DNA of 64,000 bases from assembly GCA_024229935.1 (NCBI GenBank), contig JAAERX010000051.1, forward strand, positions 1 to 64,000. Reading direction: 5' to 3'. Below the pieces are notes generated by a model that was given only the letters and a program-made list of their open reading frames with translations, was not told the DNA's origin and ran no database searches. Every line of letters starts with the position of its first letter. The stretch's first letter is position 1. Of the stretch, positions 14,811-23,448 are shown one piece after another. This DNA comes from Gammaproteobacteria bacterium (lineage in GTDB: Bacteria; Pseudomonadota; Gammaproteobacteria; Steroidobacterales; GCA-2729495). The translations under genes were made by a program, and so were the position numbers.

Positions 14811-15815
14811 TTAGTATTGACGTTGAACTGCAAACTGAGCCAGTTCAATGAGGGCGTCTTTGTATTTTGAATCGGGGATTGGTGCCAATGCTGCAATGGC
14901 GTCTTCTGAGGCTTTCTCAGCCTGTTGTGCAGTATAGGCCAGAGCGCCGGTAGTTCTGATGGTTTTAGCTATACGCTCAATATTACCCAGTCCACCTTCT
15001 TCAATGGCATTACGGATAATAAGTTGCTCGTCAGGGTCTGCCTTCTTTAATGCATGAATAAGTGGCAAGGTAGGTTTGCCTTCAGCCAGGTCATCACCAA
15101 TATTTTTACCCAGGTCAGCATTGCCACTGCCGTAATCAAGAGCATCATCAATTAACTGGAATGCACAACCCAGTTTGCGGCCGTACTCTGTTAATGCTTC
15201 TTCAACGGCACGTGTTTGTCCTGAGAGTATTGCGCCGATCAGCATACCTGCTTCGAATAGTTTGGCGGTCTTACGATAAATAACTTCCAGATACTGCTCT
15301 TCAGTTGTGTCGGGTTCGTTGCAGTTCATCAGCTGCAGTACTTCACCTTCAGCAATGGTATTGGTGGCATCGGCAAGTACGTCCATAATGCGCATATGAC
15401 TGATTTGCACCATGAGTTGAAATGAACGTGAGTAAAGAAAGTCGCCTACCAGTACACTGGCCTGATTGCCAAAGACAGTATTGGCAGTGTCATGACCGCG
15501 ACGTAATGCAGACTCATCGACAACATCGTCATGAAGGAGGGTGGCAGTATGAATAAACTCAATAATGACAGCCGTCTGGATATGTTTGTCACCTTCATAA
15601 CCGCAGGCCTTGGCTGCCAGCAAAACCAGTAATGGTCGCAGGCGTTTGCCGCCACTATTAATAATGTAGCGGGATATGCTGTTGACCAGAGCAACATCAC
15701 TCTCAAGGTTTTCCAGAATTTTACTGTTAACCCCTGACCAGTCATCACTGACCAGTTCAAGAATGGTATTGAGATCAAGCTTTTCTGCTTGTGGCTTTAC
15801 GAGTTCCATAGACAT
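14811..15815 (-). CDS. ispB: octaprenyl diphosphate synthase (all-trans polyprenyl synthase)
   Basis: Builds the isoprenoid side chain of ubiquinone by condensing isopentenyl diphosphate onto farnesyl diphosphate. Motifs are all present: GGKRLRPLLVLLAAKACGY, the first aspartate-rich motif in LLHDDVVDESALRRG, GEVLQLMN, and the second aspartate motif in FQLIDDALDY, then GKPTLPL. Close to E. coli IspB in length (334 versus 323) and sequence. In-frame starts exist up to 15896. I chose the ATG at 15815, with AGGG ten bases upstream, because the protein from there aligns with E. coli IspB. Its start region overlaps head-to-head with the start region of the S1/P1 nuclease on the other strand. ispB next to rplU-rpmA is the usual gammaproteobacterial order. 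Confidence 0.93.
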   Translation of the reverse strand: MSMELVKPQAEKLDLNTILELVSDDWSGVNSKILENLESDVALVNSISRYIINSGGKRLRPLLVLLAAKACGYEGDKHIQTAVIIEFIHTATLLHDDVVDESALRRGHDTANTVFGNQASVLVGDFLYSRSFQLMVQISHMRIMDVLADATNTIAEGEVLQLMNCNEPDTTEEQYLEVIYRKTAKLFEAGMLIGAILSGQTRAVEEALTEYGRKLGCAFQLIDDALDYGSGNADLGKNIGDDLAEGKPTLPLIHALKKADPDEQLIIRNAIEEGGLGNIERIAKTIRTTGALAYTAQQAEKASEDAIAALAPIPDSKYKDALIELAQFAVQRQY

Positions 15816-15831
15816 GGTAATAATGCCCTGC

Positions 15832-16704
15832 ATGACTGGGTGTGTAAAACCTTTGGGGTTGTGGATTCTACTGATAACTTTGTTATCTCTGCCCATGCGG
15901 GTGCAGGCATTTGGCAGTAATGCACACCTGATTGTTGGTTATATAGCAGAAGAACACTTATGTGACAGTACCCGTAAGGCTATATCACCCTTGTTGGATG
16001 GTTATAGTCTTGCGGAGGTGGGTTTGTGGGCAGATAAAATTCGTGGCTACAGCCAGTGGGACTATGCCAAACCCTGGCATTATTTAAATGTGCCTGATGG
16101 TGTTGCCATAAAAGATGCTCAGCGCAGTGCTAAAGGCGATGTGCTGGCTGCAATTAAGGACATGGATCGTCGATTAGATGACCCTGCACTTAATGATAAG
16201 CAGGCTCTTAAGGAACAGGTGTATGCCTTGCGTTTTCTGGTGCACTTTATTGCAGATATCCATCAACCACTGCATGTTGGGCGCCGTGATGATCTGGGTG
16301 GTAACAAGGTGACTGTCTATTTTGAGGCAGCTCCGGGTAAAAGACTGAGGAAAACTAATCTGCACCGATACTGGGATAGCGAGGTGTTGAATATGGCTGT
16401 GCTTAACCCACAAGCCTATGCACGGGACCTTGTGACCAGAATGCAGCCAGATCTGGCAGAATGGCAGCCCGGTGAACCAGAGGACTGGGCTGCTGAGTCA
16501 ATGGCATTTCGGGGTGAGGTCTATAATTTTCAGGTGGGTGAGGGGGATGTGCCTACCCGGTTGGATGCTGCTTATCGCGCCAGAGCCCTTGAAATTCTTG
16601 ACCAGCGACTGGTTTTGGCGGGTTTGCGCCTGGCCACAATCCTGGATGCGCATTATTGCATTGCAGGAGAGGCTGAGGAGCCTGTGGTTAAAGGCCTTAA
16701 TTAA
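15832..16704 (+). CDS. exported S1/P1-type nuclease
   Basis: Zinc-dependent single-strand nuclease/3'-nucleotidase family, secreted. From the ATG at 15832 the 290-residue product has a signal peptide (PLGLWILLITLLSLPMRVQA) and the mature protein begins FGSNAH. The family normally begins with tryptophan (WGxxGH), whose backbone and amino group bind zinc; here it is phenylalanine, with the histidine kept. The other zinc ligands are visible in HFIADIHQPLHVGRRDDLGGN and NLHRYWDSEVL. Earlier in-frame ATGs at 15814 and 15823 are possible. None has a clear ribosome site, and all lie inside the ispB start region. The gene sits between ispB and rplU and has no obvious functional tie to them. Confidence 0.82.
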   Translation: MTGCVKPLGLWILLITLLSLPMRVQAFGSNAHLIVGYIAEEHLCDSTRKAISPLLDGYSLAEVGLWADKIRGYSQWDYAKPWHYLNVPDGVAIKDAQRSAKGDVLAAIKDMDRRLDDPALNDKQALKEQVYALRFLVHFIADIHQPLHVGRRDDLGGNKVTVYFEAAPGKRLRKTNLHRYWDSEVLNMAVLNPQAYARDLVTRMQPDLAEWQPGEPEDWAAESMAFRGEVYNFQVGEGDVPTRLDAAYRARALEILDQRLVLAGLRLATILDAHYCIAGEAEEPVVKGLN

Positions 16705-16870
16705 CCCTATAAGCCATTGATTTAAGGCCTTCGAGTCTTTAGAATTCCCGCTCTTTTACGGACTGAGGCTTTCCAGACAGTTAGCCAATCAGGTTCGGAT
16801 AGCTGGTTCAATTAAAATCAGGGCATTAAGCCCAAACAGATTTAGAGCGAAAGCTCTACGTGGAGTAGTC

Positions 16871-17233
16871 ATGTACGCCGTATTCAAGACGGGCGGTAAA
16901 CAATACCGTGCCGAAAAGGGCGATAAGCTTAAAGTTGAAAAACTCAATGTTGCCGAAGGTGACAGTGTTGAGTTTGATGAAGTGCTGTTGGTAGGTGAGG
17001 GTGATGCTGTAAAGGTTGGCGCTCCACTGGTATCGGGCAGTAAAGTTAAAGCCAAAGTATTGGTTCAGGCAAAAGATAAGAAAATTGATGTCATCAAGTT
17101 TCGTCGTCGCCAGAACTATCGTCGTACCTATGGTCATCGTCAGCATTTTAGTCTGGTAGAAATTACCGGCATTACCGGTGGTGCAGCTAAAAAGACAGCA
17201 GCTGCTAAAGCTGAAACGGCAGAGAAGGAATAG
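16871..17233 (+). CDS. rplU: 50S ribosomal protein L21
   Basis: Structural protein of the large ribosomal subunit. It begins [25 protein letters not shown] and contains the signature [37 protein letters not shown]. At 120 residues it is longer than the usual ~103 because of an alanine/lysine/glutamate-rich C-terminal extension ([16 protein letters not shown]). rpmA follows six bases later in the standard rplU-rpmA operon. A leader of about 160 bases separates it from the nuclease gene. Confidence 0.97.
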   Translation: MYAVFKTGGKQYRAEKGDKLKVEKLNVAEGDSVEFDEVLLVGEGDAVKVGAPLVSGSKVKAKVLVQAKDKKIDVIKFRRRQNYRRTYGHRQHFSLVEITGITGGAAKKTAAAKAETAEKE

Positions 17234-17239
17234 TCAGCC

Positions 17240-17503
17240 ATGGCACATAAAAAGGCAGCAGGTAGTACGCGTAATGGTCGTGATTCAGAATCAAAGCGCC
17301 TTGGTGTAAAGAAATACGGTGGCCAGCAGGTGCTGGCTGGAAATATTCTTATTCGTCAGCGCGGCACCAAGTGTCATGCTGGCATCAATGTAGGACTTGG
17401 CCGTGACCATACGTTGTATGCGAAAGCCGATGGTGCTGTGAAGTTTCAGCGCAAAGGCCCTAAAAACCGACTGTTCGTCAATGTCGTTCCTGTTGATGCA
17501 TGA
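17240..17503 (+). CDS. rpmA: 50S ribosomal protein L27
   Basis: Large-subunit protein near the peptidyl transferase centre. The 87-residue product begins [29 protein letters not shown] and carries [15 protein letters not shown], both diagnostic. It follows rplU by six bases and is closed by a strong terminator at 17568. The obg gene that normally follows is about 4.8 kb away. Confidence 0.98.
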   Translation: MAHKKAAGSTRNGRDSESKRLGVKKYGGQQVLAGNILIRQRGTKCHAGINVGLGRDHTLYAKADGAVKFQRKGPKNRLFVNVVPVDA

Positions 17504-17567
17504 TCAAAACTGAACGGTGTTTGAATGAACCTGGCAAGAAGAACGAATTAACAATAATAAAATTCAA

Positions 17568-17593
17568 AGCCCTGCATTGCAGGGCTTTTTTTT
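17568..17593 (+). terminator. terminator of rplU-rpmA
   Basis: AGCCCTGC, a two-base AT loop, GCAGGGCT and eight T. A textbook rho-independent terminator 64 bases after rpmA, isolating the ribosomal genes from the accessory block that follows. Confidence 0.93.
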
Positions 17594-17723
17594 AATTAAA
17601 TGAGACTGTTTTTCTAGGCGCCGTAGATAGCCAGAAATACGCAGTTGAATTTACACGAGCAGAAGCGCAGCTTTTGTTGGTGTCTACAATTAAGGCTTTA
17701 GCAAAGCGATAGACATTAAGGTA

Positions 17724-18110
17724 ATGGAACCTATGACCAATCAAACTAACCTGCCTTCCTTCCAGTCAAAAAACTTCACTTGCCCAAGTTGCAATGAGCT
17801 GTCAGAACAAACCTGGTTAAATGCTTATGTTAGTCAGGTGAATAATCCTGCAGGAGTTCCATTGCGTATAGAAGGTGAGGGCCTAGAACAACTTAAACAA
17901 AGCGCGCAGTTTCCACCCGATGTATTGGAGCAGAAACTGGCTTATTGGAATAAAGTGAATAGTGGTGAGGTCTTTCTGGATCGCTGGGCACCGGTACAGT
18001 CCGATATTCTGGTTGCGGGTATGGAAATCAGTGTGTGTAACAGTTGCTCACAAATGGCGGTATGGCTGAGTGGAGAAATAGCCTATCCGAAAACTGCTGC
18101 TGAAAAATAA
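17724..18110 (+). CDS. zinc-ribbon protein resembling the N-terminal half of DUF4145
   Basis: A 128-residue soluble protein with two cysteine pairs, FTCPSCNELSEQTW near the start and ISVCNSCSQMAVWLSGEIAYP near the end, which would form one zinc ribbon. This arrangement, with the tryptophan after the first pair and the W...YP after the second, resembles the front part of DUF4145 proteins. The usual C-terminal helical half is absent and the frame ends naturally, so it is either a stand-alone version or a truncated one. Function unknown; DUF4145 domains often occur in mobile or defence-related loci. An alternative start is the ATG three codons later. Confidence 0.5.
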   Translation: MEPMTNQTNLPSFQSKNFTCPSCNELSEQTWLNAYVSQVNNPAGVPLRIEGEGLEQLKQSAQFPPDVLEQKLAYWNKVNSGEVFLDRWAPVQSDILVAGMEISVCNSCSQMAVWLSGEIAYPKTAAEK

Positions 18111-18119
18111 ATTCTGTGC

Positions 18120-19301
18120 CTATCGATTTGCTTGCACTATATCTAGTATCTCATCATCAATAACAACTGTATTACGTTCTTCAGCGGCATCCAAAATTGC
18201 ACTTAGGGCGGCACCCCGGAAAGGTCCTGGAATAGTCTTGATGCGTATAGAGGCTTCTGGGGTAAAAGTGATGCCCGCTTTAGTTTCATTAAGTGTGGTA
18301 AGAAAATCTGTATCAATGTTTGCAGGCTGACTGGTACTGTTATTGCCGGGCTTTGTTGATGGCTTATCATCCAGTGAGTTACAAGGGACAATATCGAGAC
18401 TGGAGAAATCCCTTACTGGTTCATTTTCAGGATGCAGTGATGGGCGTCTTTCATCAGCAATAGCAATACGTTGCATGCTGCGTATTGCAGGGAAAAAGTC
18501 ATCATCGATGCCACGATGAGTGGTATTACGATTATCCCACCAGGCTACACTGTTCTTTTGCCAGCTAAAGCGACAGGCAAGCTCTGGCTGATAGGCTTTT
18601 TGGCAAAGATAGTTAAGGAGTAAATCACTTTCTTCTTTGGTCAGCTCAATGATGCGAGAAGTGAGTAATTCACTAACATAAAGGCTTTTTTTGCCCGTTT
18701 CGGGGTGCCGAATAACCAGCGGATGTATGTGTGGTGGATTTCTTTCCATCATCTTGTCAAAAGCAGCGCCACTACTACTTTCGAGCATGACTCCAGTAAA
18801 GTTTTTTGCCAGTGAGTGTTCAGCAGTTAGCCCTTCCAGCATTTGTTGCAGTGGTTCTGAAAGAGACTCATAAACCTGCTCCATGTTTACCCAGGTTGTA
18901 TCACCACCAAAGTCAGGTATATCCAGCCCACGCAGAACTGACATTTTGGTGGGGTATTTATGAAAGCTATCATCATGATGAAAGTTAACATCAGATGTCA
19001 TACGAGAGTATTTGTCATACTGTTGCCGCGTGATCATGGGAAAATCTTTAATAGCTGGAATAAAGTCTGCATCAACTGGGGTGCCTATTAGTTGAGCAAA
19101 GGCGGCATGATCATGGTTATCCATCTTTTGACCACGAAAAAAAAGCACCTTGAATTCGAGTAGTGCCTGATTGAGTTCTGTGACAGCAGCAGCACTCAAG
19201 TCACCATTGAGTTGAATGCCGGAAATCTCGGCACCTAGTGCACCAGAAAGCTGTTGATAGTCAAAATGCCTGTAGTCAGGCTGTTGTGTGGCGCTTTTCA
19301 T
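18120..19301 (-). CDS. TauD/TfdA-type Fe(II)/2-oxoglutarate dioxygenase with extra C-terminal domain
   Basis: Predicted non-haem iron oxygenase that uses 2-oxoglutarate and O2 to hydroxylate a small organic substrate, often releasing sulfite or opening an ether. Core residues 1-285: FFRGQKMDNHDHAAFAQLIG, NFHHDDSFH (H-x-D iron ligands at about 108-111), GGDTTWVNM, WWDNRNTTHRGI (distal His262) and an arginine region SMQRIAI. The protein has 393 residues, about 100 more than usual. The extension ends in FTPEASIRIKTIPGPFRGAALSAILDAAEERN (about 346-377), which resembles the small PCP_red domain seen at the end of light-independent protochlorophyllide reductase subunit B. It faces the TetR gene across two palindromic operators, so it is probably repressed by it. 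Substrate unknown. Confidence 0.8.
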   Translation of the reverse strand: MKSATQQPDYRHFDYQQLSGALGAEISGIQLNGDLSAAAVTELNQALLEFKVLFFRGQKMDNHDHAAFAQLIGTPVDADFIPAIKDFPMITRQQYDKYSRMTSDVNFHHDDSFHKYPTKMSVLRGLDIPDFGGDTTWVNMEQVYESLSEPLQQMLEGLTAEHSLAKNFTGVMLESSSGAAFDKMMERNPPHIHPLVIRHPETGKKSLYVSELLTSRIIELTKEESDLLLNYLCQKAYQPELACRFSWQKNSVAWWDNRNTTHRGIDDDFFPAIRSMQRIAIADERRPSLHPENEPVRDFSSLDIVPCNSLDDKPSTKPGNNSTSQPANIDTDFLTTLNETKAGITFTPEASIRIKTIPGPFRGAALSAILDAAEERNTVVIDDEILDIVQANR

Positions 19302-19339
19302 GAGTTTTTCCTTGGCTTTGAAGCTTTATAACGAGCTAT

Positions 19340-19357
19340 ATAAAGCAGTTGCTTTAT
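19340..19357. promoter_or_regulatory. palindromic operator 1 (TetR candidate site)
   Basis: Perfect inverted repeat ATAAAGCA-GT-TGCTTTAT in the divergent gap between the dioxygenase and the TetR gene. Same core as operator 2, with centres 40 bases apart. An isolated half-site GCTTTATAA lies at 19323-19331. Confidence 0.8.
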
Positions 19358-19377
19358 GACACTCTATCTGGAATAAG

Positions 19378-19399
19378 TTATAAAGCAAGTGCTTTATAA
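19378..19399. promoter_or_regulatory. palindromic operator 2 (TetR candidate site)
   Basis: Perfect inverted repeat with 10-base arms TTATAAAGCA and TGCTTTATAA around AG. It ends 26 bases before the GGGAGG ribosome site of the TetR gene, placed to repress that gene; operator 1 is placed to repress the divergent dioxygenase. Confidence 0.85.
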
Positions 19400-19437
19400 G
19401 GTAGATTTAATAATCTTTGTGGTGTGGGAGGCTGGAT

Positions 19438-20085
19438 TTGGCTGTTAATAAGGAAATTACCCGGGAAAAACTTATTCTGGCGGGTGAACGTCTTGTTGCT
19501 ATTCATGGTGTTGAGGGTATGTCGCTGCGGAAGGTTGGGCTTGAGGCCGGACAGAAAAATACTTCAGCAGCATTGTTTCACTTTGGCACTAAGGAAGGTC
19601 TGTTATTAGCAATCTTTGATTACCGTATGGGACATGTTGATCAAAGGCGGCATGATTTACTTGATACAGATGATGGTTCTATAGAGGCACTGGTTCGAGC
19701 CTGGATACTGCCGGATATAGAGGAAATAATCAGTGCAGCTGGCGGCAGTTATCATGCACAATTTCTTGTGATGGTTAGTAATCATCCAGAGTTTAACTTT
19801 CAGAAGCTTTGGAATATTCGTTATGCAAGTAGCTATAAAAGAATTGCAGAAGGCTTAAGGAAGCTATTGCCAGAATTACCGGAGCAGGTTTTTGGTATGC
19901 GTTTTGGTATGGCAATGATGCAGAGTATTTACTCAATTGCTAATCAGGAACGCTTGCTTACTATTGATAATACGCACACAAATGATGAGCAAATTGCAGA
20001 ACCGCTGTTTGTTAGTAACCTGATTGATGTAATGGTGGCAATACTGACGGCACCGTTATCAATGCAGACAAAAAAAGAATTGTAG
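19438..20085 (+). CDS. TetR-family transcriptional regulator
   Basis: A 215-residue repressor. The N-terminal helix-turn-helix is clear (REKLILAGERLVAIHGVEGMSLRKVGLEAGQKNTSAALFHFGTKEGLLLAIFDYR); the remaining 150 residues form a ligand domain of unknown specificity. I start it at the TTG at 19438, six bases after GGGAGG; another TTG at 19417 is in frame but has no ribosome site. It is divergent from the long dioxygenase gene and upstream of the flavin monooxygenase. The two palindromes in the shared promoter region are the obvious targets. The likely regulon is this local block. Confidence 0.85.
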   Translation: MAVNKEITREKLILAGERLVAIHGVEGMSLRKVGLEAGQKNTSAALFHFGTKEGLLLAIFDYRMGHVDQRRHDLLDTDDGSIEALVRAWILPDIEEIISAAGGSYHAQFLVMVSNHPEFNFQKLWNIRYASSYKRIAEGLRKLLPELPEQVFGMRFGMAMMQSIYSIANQERLLTIDNTHTNDEQIAEPLFVSNLIDVMVAILTAPLSMQTKKEL

Positions 20086-20168
20086 TGAGTTAAGCAGTCT
20101 TATGCATTAGGTGAACACCAAATCTGTTTGCCCGGACATTAGGATTTTGCTTGCGCCATAATTAGTAC

Positions 20169-21182
20169 ATGCGTATAGACCTCATACTTCAGCCTCATCT
20201 TTCTGCAGCAGAGCTGGTAAAGCTGGGCGCTCTGGCTGAGAGCTTTGGTATTTCAGGAGTATGGGTTTCCAATCATCTTGATAGTAGGGACCCCTTCGTC
20301 AATTTTGTGCCGCTTGCTGAACGTACGGAGCAGTTAGGTATGGGGCCCACGGCACTTAGTCCTTTTGAAATCCATCCAATCAAGATGGCCAATCTTCTGC
20401 TTACACTTAATGAGATCTCTGGTGGTAGGGCTCATGTTGCGGTGGGCGGTGGTGGTGGCACGCTTGAGGCTATGGGCATTAAGCCAGAGCGTATGGTGAG
20501 AGCTGTGCGTGAGTGTCTGGAGATGTTGCGTGTGGCCACATCAGGACAGCCTGGTTCCTATCAGGGTGAAATATTTCAAATGAAGTGGCTTGATACGAGT
20601 TGGGCAACAGCCCCGGCACCGGCATTATTTGCGGCTGCTAATGGGCCACAAATGTTAAAAATGGCGGCACGTTATGCTGATGGAGTTATGACCAGTGACT
20701 TCACGCCGGTGCGGGTACGCTGGGCACGTGAATTAATTGACCCGGTACTTAATGAGACGGGTAAGGATCAGGCAAGCTTTCCATTTATTAATTTTTGGGC
20801 ATGGCACGTCAAGGAAAGCTTTGAAGAAGCTCAGCGTGAAGCCCTTATGTACCTGATGGCTCGTGGCACAATATGGGCCCCCTATATTAATGATGTCGTC
20901 AGTGCTGAAGAAGCAGCCATTGTGGCTAATCATTACCCGGATTTTATTCGTGCTTATAGGAAAACAGCTGATATTAAGGGTGTACCTGAAGGTATCCTGG
21001 CAAAGATTGTAGAGCGTGGTGTGGCGGCCTCTGCACTTAAGGATATAGATCGTGAAATTGAAAAGTTACAGGAAATGCATGCGGCCGGTGTCACAGGCGT
21101 TGCCCTTTGTCTTTATGATGATCCAGCTGAATCCATTCGGAATATTGGTGAACATGTAGTACCAGCACTTAAAGCGCTTTAA
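20169..21182 (+). CDS. LLM-class (luciferase-like) flavin- or F420-dependent oxidoreductase
   Basis: A 337-residue TIM-barrel oxidoreductase of the bacterial luciferase/methylene-tetrahydromethanopterin reductase family. Supporting segments are MRIDLILQPHLSAAELVKLGALAESFGISGVWVSNH, the NEISGGRAHVAVGGGGG loop, and VRAVRECLEMLRVATSGQPGSYQGEIF. Sequence cannot tell whether it uses FMNH2 or F420. It lies 83 bases after the TetR gene on the same strand and is flanked on both sides by TauD-type dioxygenases, so the block probably processes one class of small molecule, perhaps a sulfonate, sulfone or aromatic ether. That last point is inference. Confidence 0.82.
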   Translation: MRIDLILQPHLSAAELVKLGALAESFGISGVWVSNHLDSRDPFVNFVPLAERTEQLGMGPTALSPFEIHPIKMANLLLTLNEISGGRAHVAVGGGGGTLEAMGIKPERMVRAVRECLEMLRVATSGQPGSYQGEIFQMKWLDTSWATAPAPALFAAANGPQMLKMAARYADGVMTSDFTPVRVRWARELIDPVLNETGKDQASFPFINFWAWHVKESFEEAQREALMYLMARGTIWAPYINDVVSAEEAAIVANHYPDFIRAYRKTADIKGVPEGILAKIVERGVAASALKDIDREIEKLQEMHAAGVTGVALCLYDDPAESIRNIGEHVVPALKAL

Positions 21183-21217
21183 AACAGCCCTCAGAAAATA
21201 TACTTCTCAGGATTTTC

Positions 21218-22126
21218 TTAAGCCACAGATTTAAGTGCTTCAGCTGGCCCCTTGGGCTTCTCTGTGTCTTCAATAGCTACCCGATGATTTAGTCGATACT
21301 GGGGCTGAAAATCAGCAAGCACCTGATGCTGGGTAGAGCGATTGTCCCAGACCACTAGCGTACCGGTTTTAGGCCAGTGCAAACGAACCTGAAAATCTGG
21401 TTTGGTGAGATGCTTAAACAGGAATTCCAGTAGTAGCGTACTTTCATCTTCCGGGATGTCGTTAATTCGTGTTGTCACCATCTCGTTGACATAAATTGAC
21501 TTACGTCCTGATTCGGGATGCACTTTAATAACAGGATGCATAACAGGGGGGTAGTGCTCTTCAATTTTTTGACGCATCTTGTGATCAGGATTGCCCCAGG
21601 AATTCAGACCAAACCGGGCAGCAAGATCATGAATGGCCGTTAACTCGTCAAGCATCTGCTGCATGCCTTTGGATAAAGCCGCATAGGCGGCTTCAGTATT
21701 GATCCAGATAGTATCCCCGCCAGCAGGAGGCATATCTACGCCATAAAGGAGTGAGCATTTGGAGGGAATATCTTTAAAAGTATCATCAGCATGCATATTT
21801 ATGTCACCACCGACAGATGCCTGTTGAGTGTATTCCTGTTTTTTAACTTCAGGTTGTTCGTCCAGACGTGGGACGGTGCCGCCCATTTGTACTTTGCCAA
21901 ATATTTTGGCAAATGCGGTGTGTTGAGCAGGGGTTAGGTTGAGACCATTAAAAAATAGTACGTGGTAGTGCACGAGCGCCTGCTGAATTTCTGCTGCAGC
22001 TTCACTACTCAGGGGCTGGCTGATATCAAGCCCCTGTATATTTGCACCAAGGGCAGCGGCTACCGGGGTGGGGGTAAATGTATTGAAATCTGGATCCTGA
22101 CGCACAGCAGAAATTTCATAAGTCAT
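21218..22126 (-). CDS. TauD/TfdA-type Fe(II)/2-oxoglutarate dioxygenase
   Basis: A 302-residue dioxygenase of normal family length, related to the larger one at 18120. Iron ligands are the H-x-D in INMHADDTF (His112, Asp114) and the histidine in VWDNRSTQHQVL. The 2-oxoglutarate-binding arginine is in QYRLNHRVAIEDT. Other shared blocks are GGDTIWINTEAAYAAL and KSIYVNEMVTTRI. It converges on the luciferase-like gene with a 35-base gap and reads toward it. Substrate unknown, but co-location with a second dioxygenase and a flavin enzyme suggests related steps. Confidence 0.85.
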   Translation of the reverse strand: MTYEISAVRQDPDFNTFTPTPVAAALGANIQGLDISQPLSSEAAAEIQQALVHYHVLFFNGLNLTPAQHTAFAKIFGKVQMGGTVPRLDEQPEVKKQEYTQQASVGGDINMHADDTFKDIPSKCSLLYGVDMPPAGGDTIWINTEAAYAALSKGMQQMLDELTAIHDLAARFGLNSWGNPDHKMRQKIEEHYPPVMHPVIKVHPESGRKSIYVNEMVTTRINDIPEDESTLLLEFLFKHLTKPDFQVRLHWPKTGTLVVWDNRSTQHQVLADFQPQYRLNHRVAIEDTEKPKGPAEALKSVA

Positions 22127-22331
22127 TAATTCTCTCCGAATATAAGTCTAATCGGGTTCATGTTGCTGAGCCTTGCTAGCGGGCGATCTATTCTGGCCAA
22201 TTAAAGAAATTAAATCAAGTGACTTAACTTTGCTGAAACCATAATTGCTGTATTGCAATAGTGGTGTCTGACAGGATAAACAGAGCGTACAATTGCCGGC
22301 CGCAGTATTTCCCAGGTTGCCGGTAGTTGTT

Positions 22332-23396
22332 ATGAAGTTTGTTGATGAAGTATCAGTACGTGTACAGGCTGGTAACGGTGGTGATGGTTGCCTGAGTTTT
22401 CGACGTGAAAAATATATCCCTCGTGGTGGGCCTGATGGTGGTGATGGTGGTGATGGTGGGAATGTTTATCTGGTGGCAAAAACTGGCATAAATACGCTTG
22501 CTGATTTCAGGGTTGCACGTCGGTTTAAAGCGGGAAATGGGCAGCCTGGTAGGGGTAAGAATTGTTTTGGTCGGGCTGGTGATGATTTGCTGATTGAGGT
22601 GCCCCTTGGCACACGTATTATTGAAGAGGACACCACTGAAGTACTGGGTGAGGTGGTGAGTGATAATGAGCGTTTATTAGTTGCTTCAGCAGGTACAGGT
22701 GGCAAAGGTAATACGCGTTTTAAAAGCAGCACTAATAAGGCTCCCCGAAAAACCACTCCGGGTACCCTGGGTGAGAAGCGATTATTACGACTTGAGCTGA
22801 CAGTACTGGCTGATGTTGGTCTGCTTGGATTACCAAATGCAGGTAAGTCGACACTCATTAGTGCTGTTTCAGCAGCACGACCCAAGATTGCAGATTATCC
22901 ATTTACAACCTTGCATCCCAACCTTGGTGTTGTGTTTGCAGGGGAACATCGTAGTTTTGTGATGGCGGATATCCCGGGATTGATTGAGGGTGCTGCGGAA
23001 GGCGCAGGATTGGGTACGCATTTCTTAAAACATTTAAGTCGTACAAGACTGCTGTTGCATATTGTTGATGCGGCACCACCACCTGGCAGTGGTGATGCTG
23101 TAACGGGCGCACGCGCTATTGTTGGTGAGCTTGAGCATTTTAGTCCTGAGCTTTATGAGCGTGAGCGCTGGTTAGTGTTAAACAAGCTTGATTTACTGGG
23201 TGATGATGCAGAAGCAGAAGCCGATCGAATTATTAGTGAACTGAGCTGGGAAGGCCCAGTTTATAGGGTTAGTGCATTAACAAAGGATGGTACACAAAAG
23301 CTTGCAGGAGATATTATGACGCGGCTGGAAAAAATCGATGGTGCTGCGGCTGAAATTGCCCGGGCAGAATCTGCCTATGACCCTAGTAAAGAATAA
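22332..23396 (+). CDS. obg: Obg/CgtA GTPase
   Basis: Essential GTPase acting in 50S ribosome maturation and the stringent response. The 354-residue protein starts [37 protein letters not shown] (glycine-rich Obg fold, residues 1-158). The G domain follows, with GLPNAGKST (G1), DIPGLIEGA (G3) and NKLDLL (G4). An in-frame upstream start at 22293 would add 13 residues not seen in the family. Normally it directly follows rpmA; here an accessory block lies between them. It converges on rpsT through a shared terminator. Confidence 0.96.
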   Translation: MKFVDEVSVRVQAGNGGDGCLSFRREKYIPRGGPDGGDGGDGGNVYLVAKTGINTLADFRVARRFKAGNGQPGRGKNCFGRAGDDLLIEVPLGTRIIEEDTTEVLGEVVSDNERLLVASAGTGGKGNTRFKSSTNKAPRKTTPGTLGEKRLLRLELTVLADVGLLGLPNAGKSTLISAVSAARPKIADYPFTTLHPNLGVVFAGEHRSFVMADIPGLIEGAAEGAGLGTHFLKHLSRTRLLLHIVDAAPPPGSGDAVTGARAIVGELEHFSPELYERERWLVLNKLDLLGDDAEAEADRIISELSWEGPVYRVSALTKDGTQKLAGDIMTRLEKIDGAAAEIARAESAYDPSKE

Positions 23397-23448
23397 CTGA
23401 ATACTAAATAATTAGCGCAGAGTAATCGCAGATATTAGTTGTGTGTAT

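Noticed and set aside
22427-22460. Tandem GGTGAT repeats
   Set aside because: They encode the glycine-rich loop of the Obg fold and are conserved at protein level, so not a separate repeat element.
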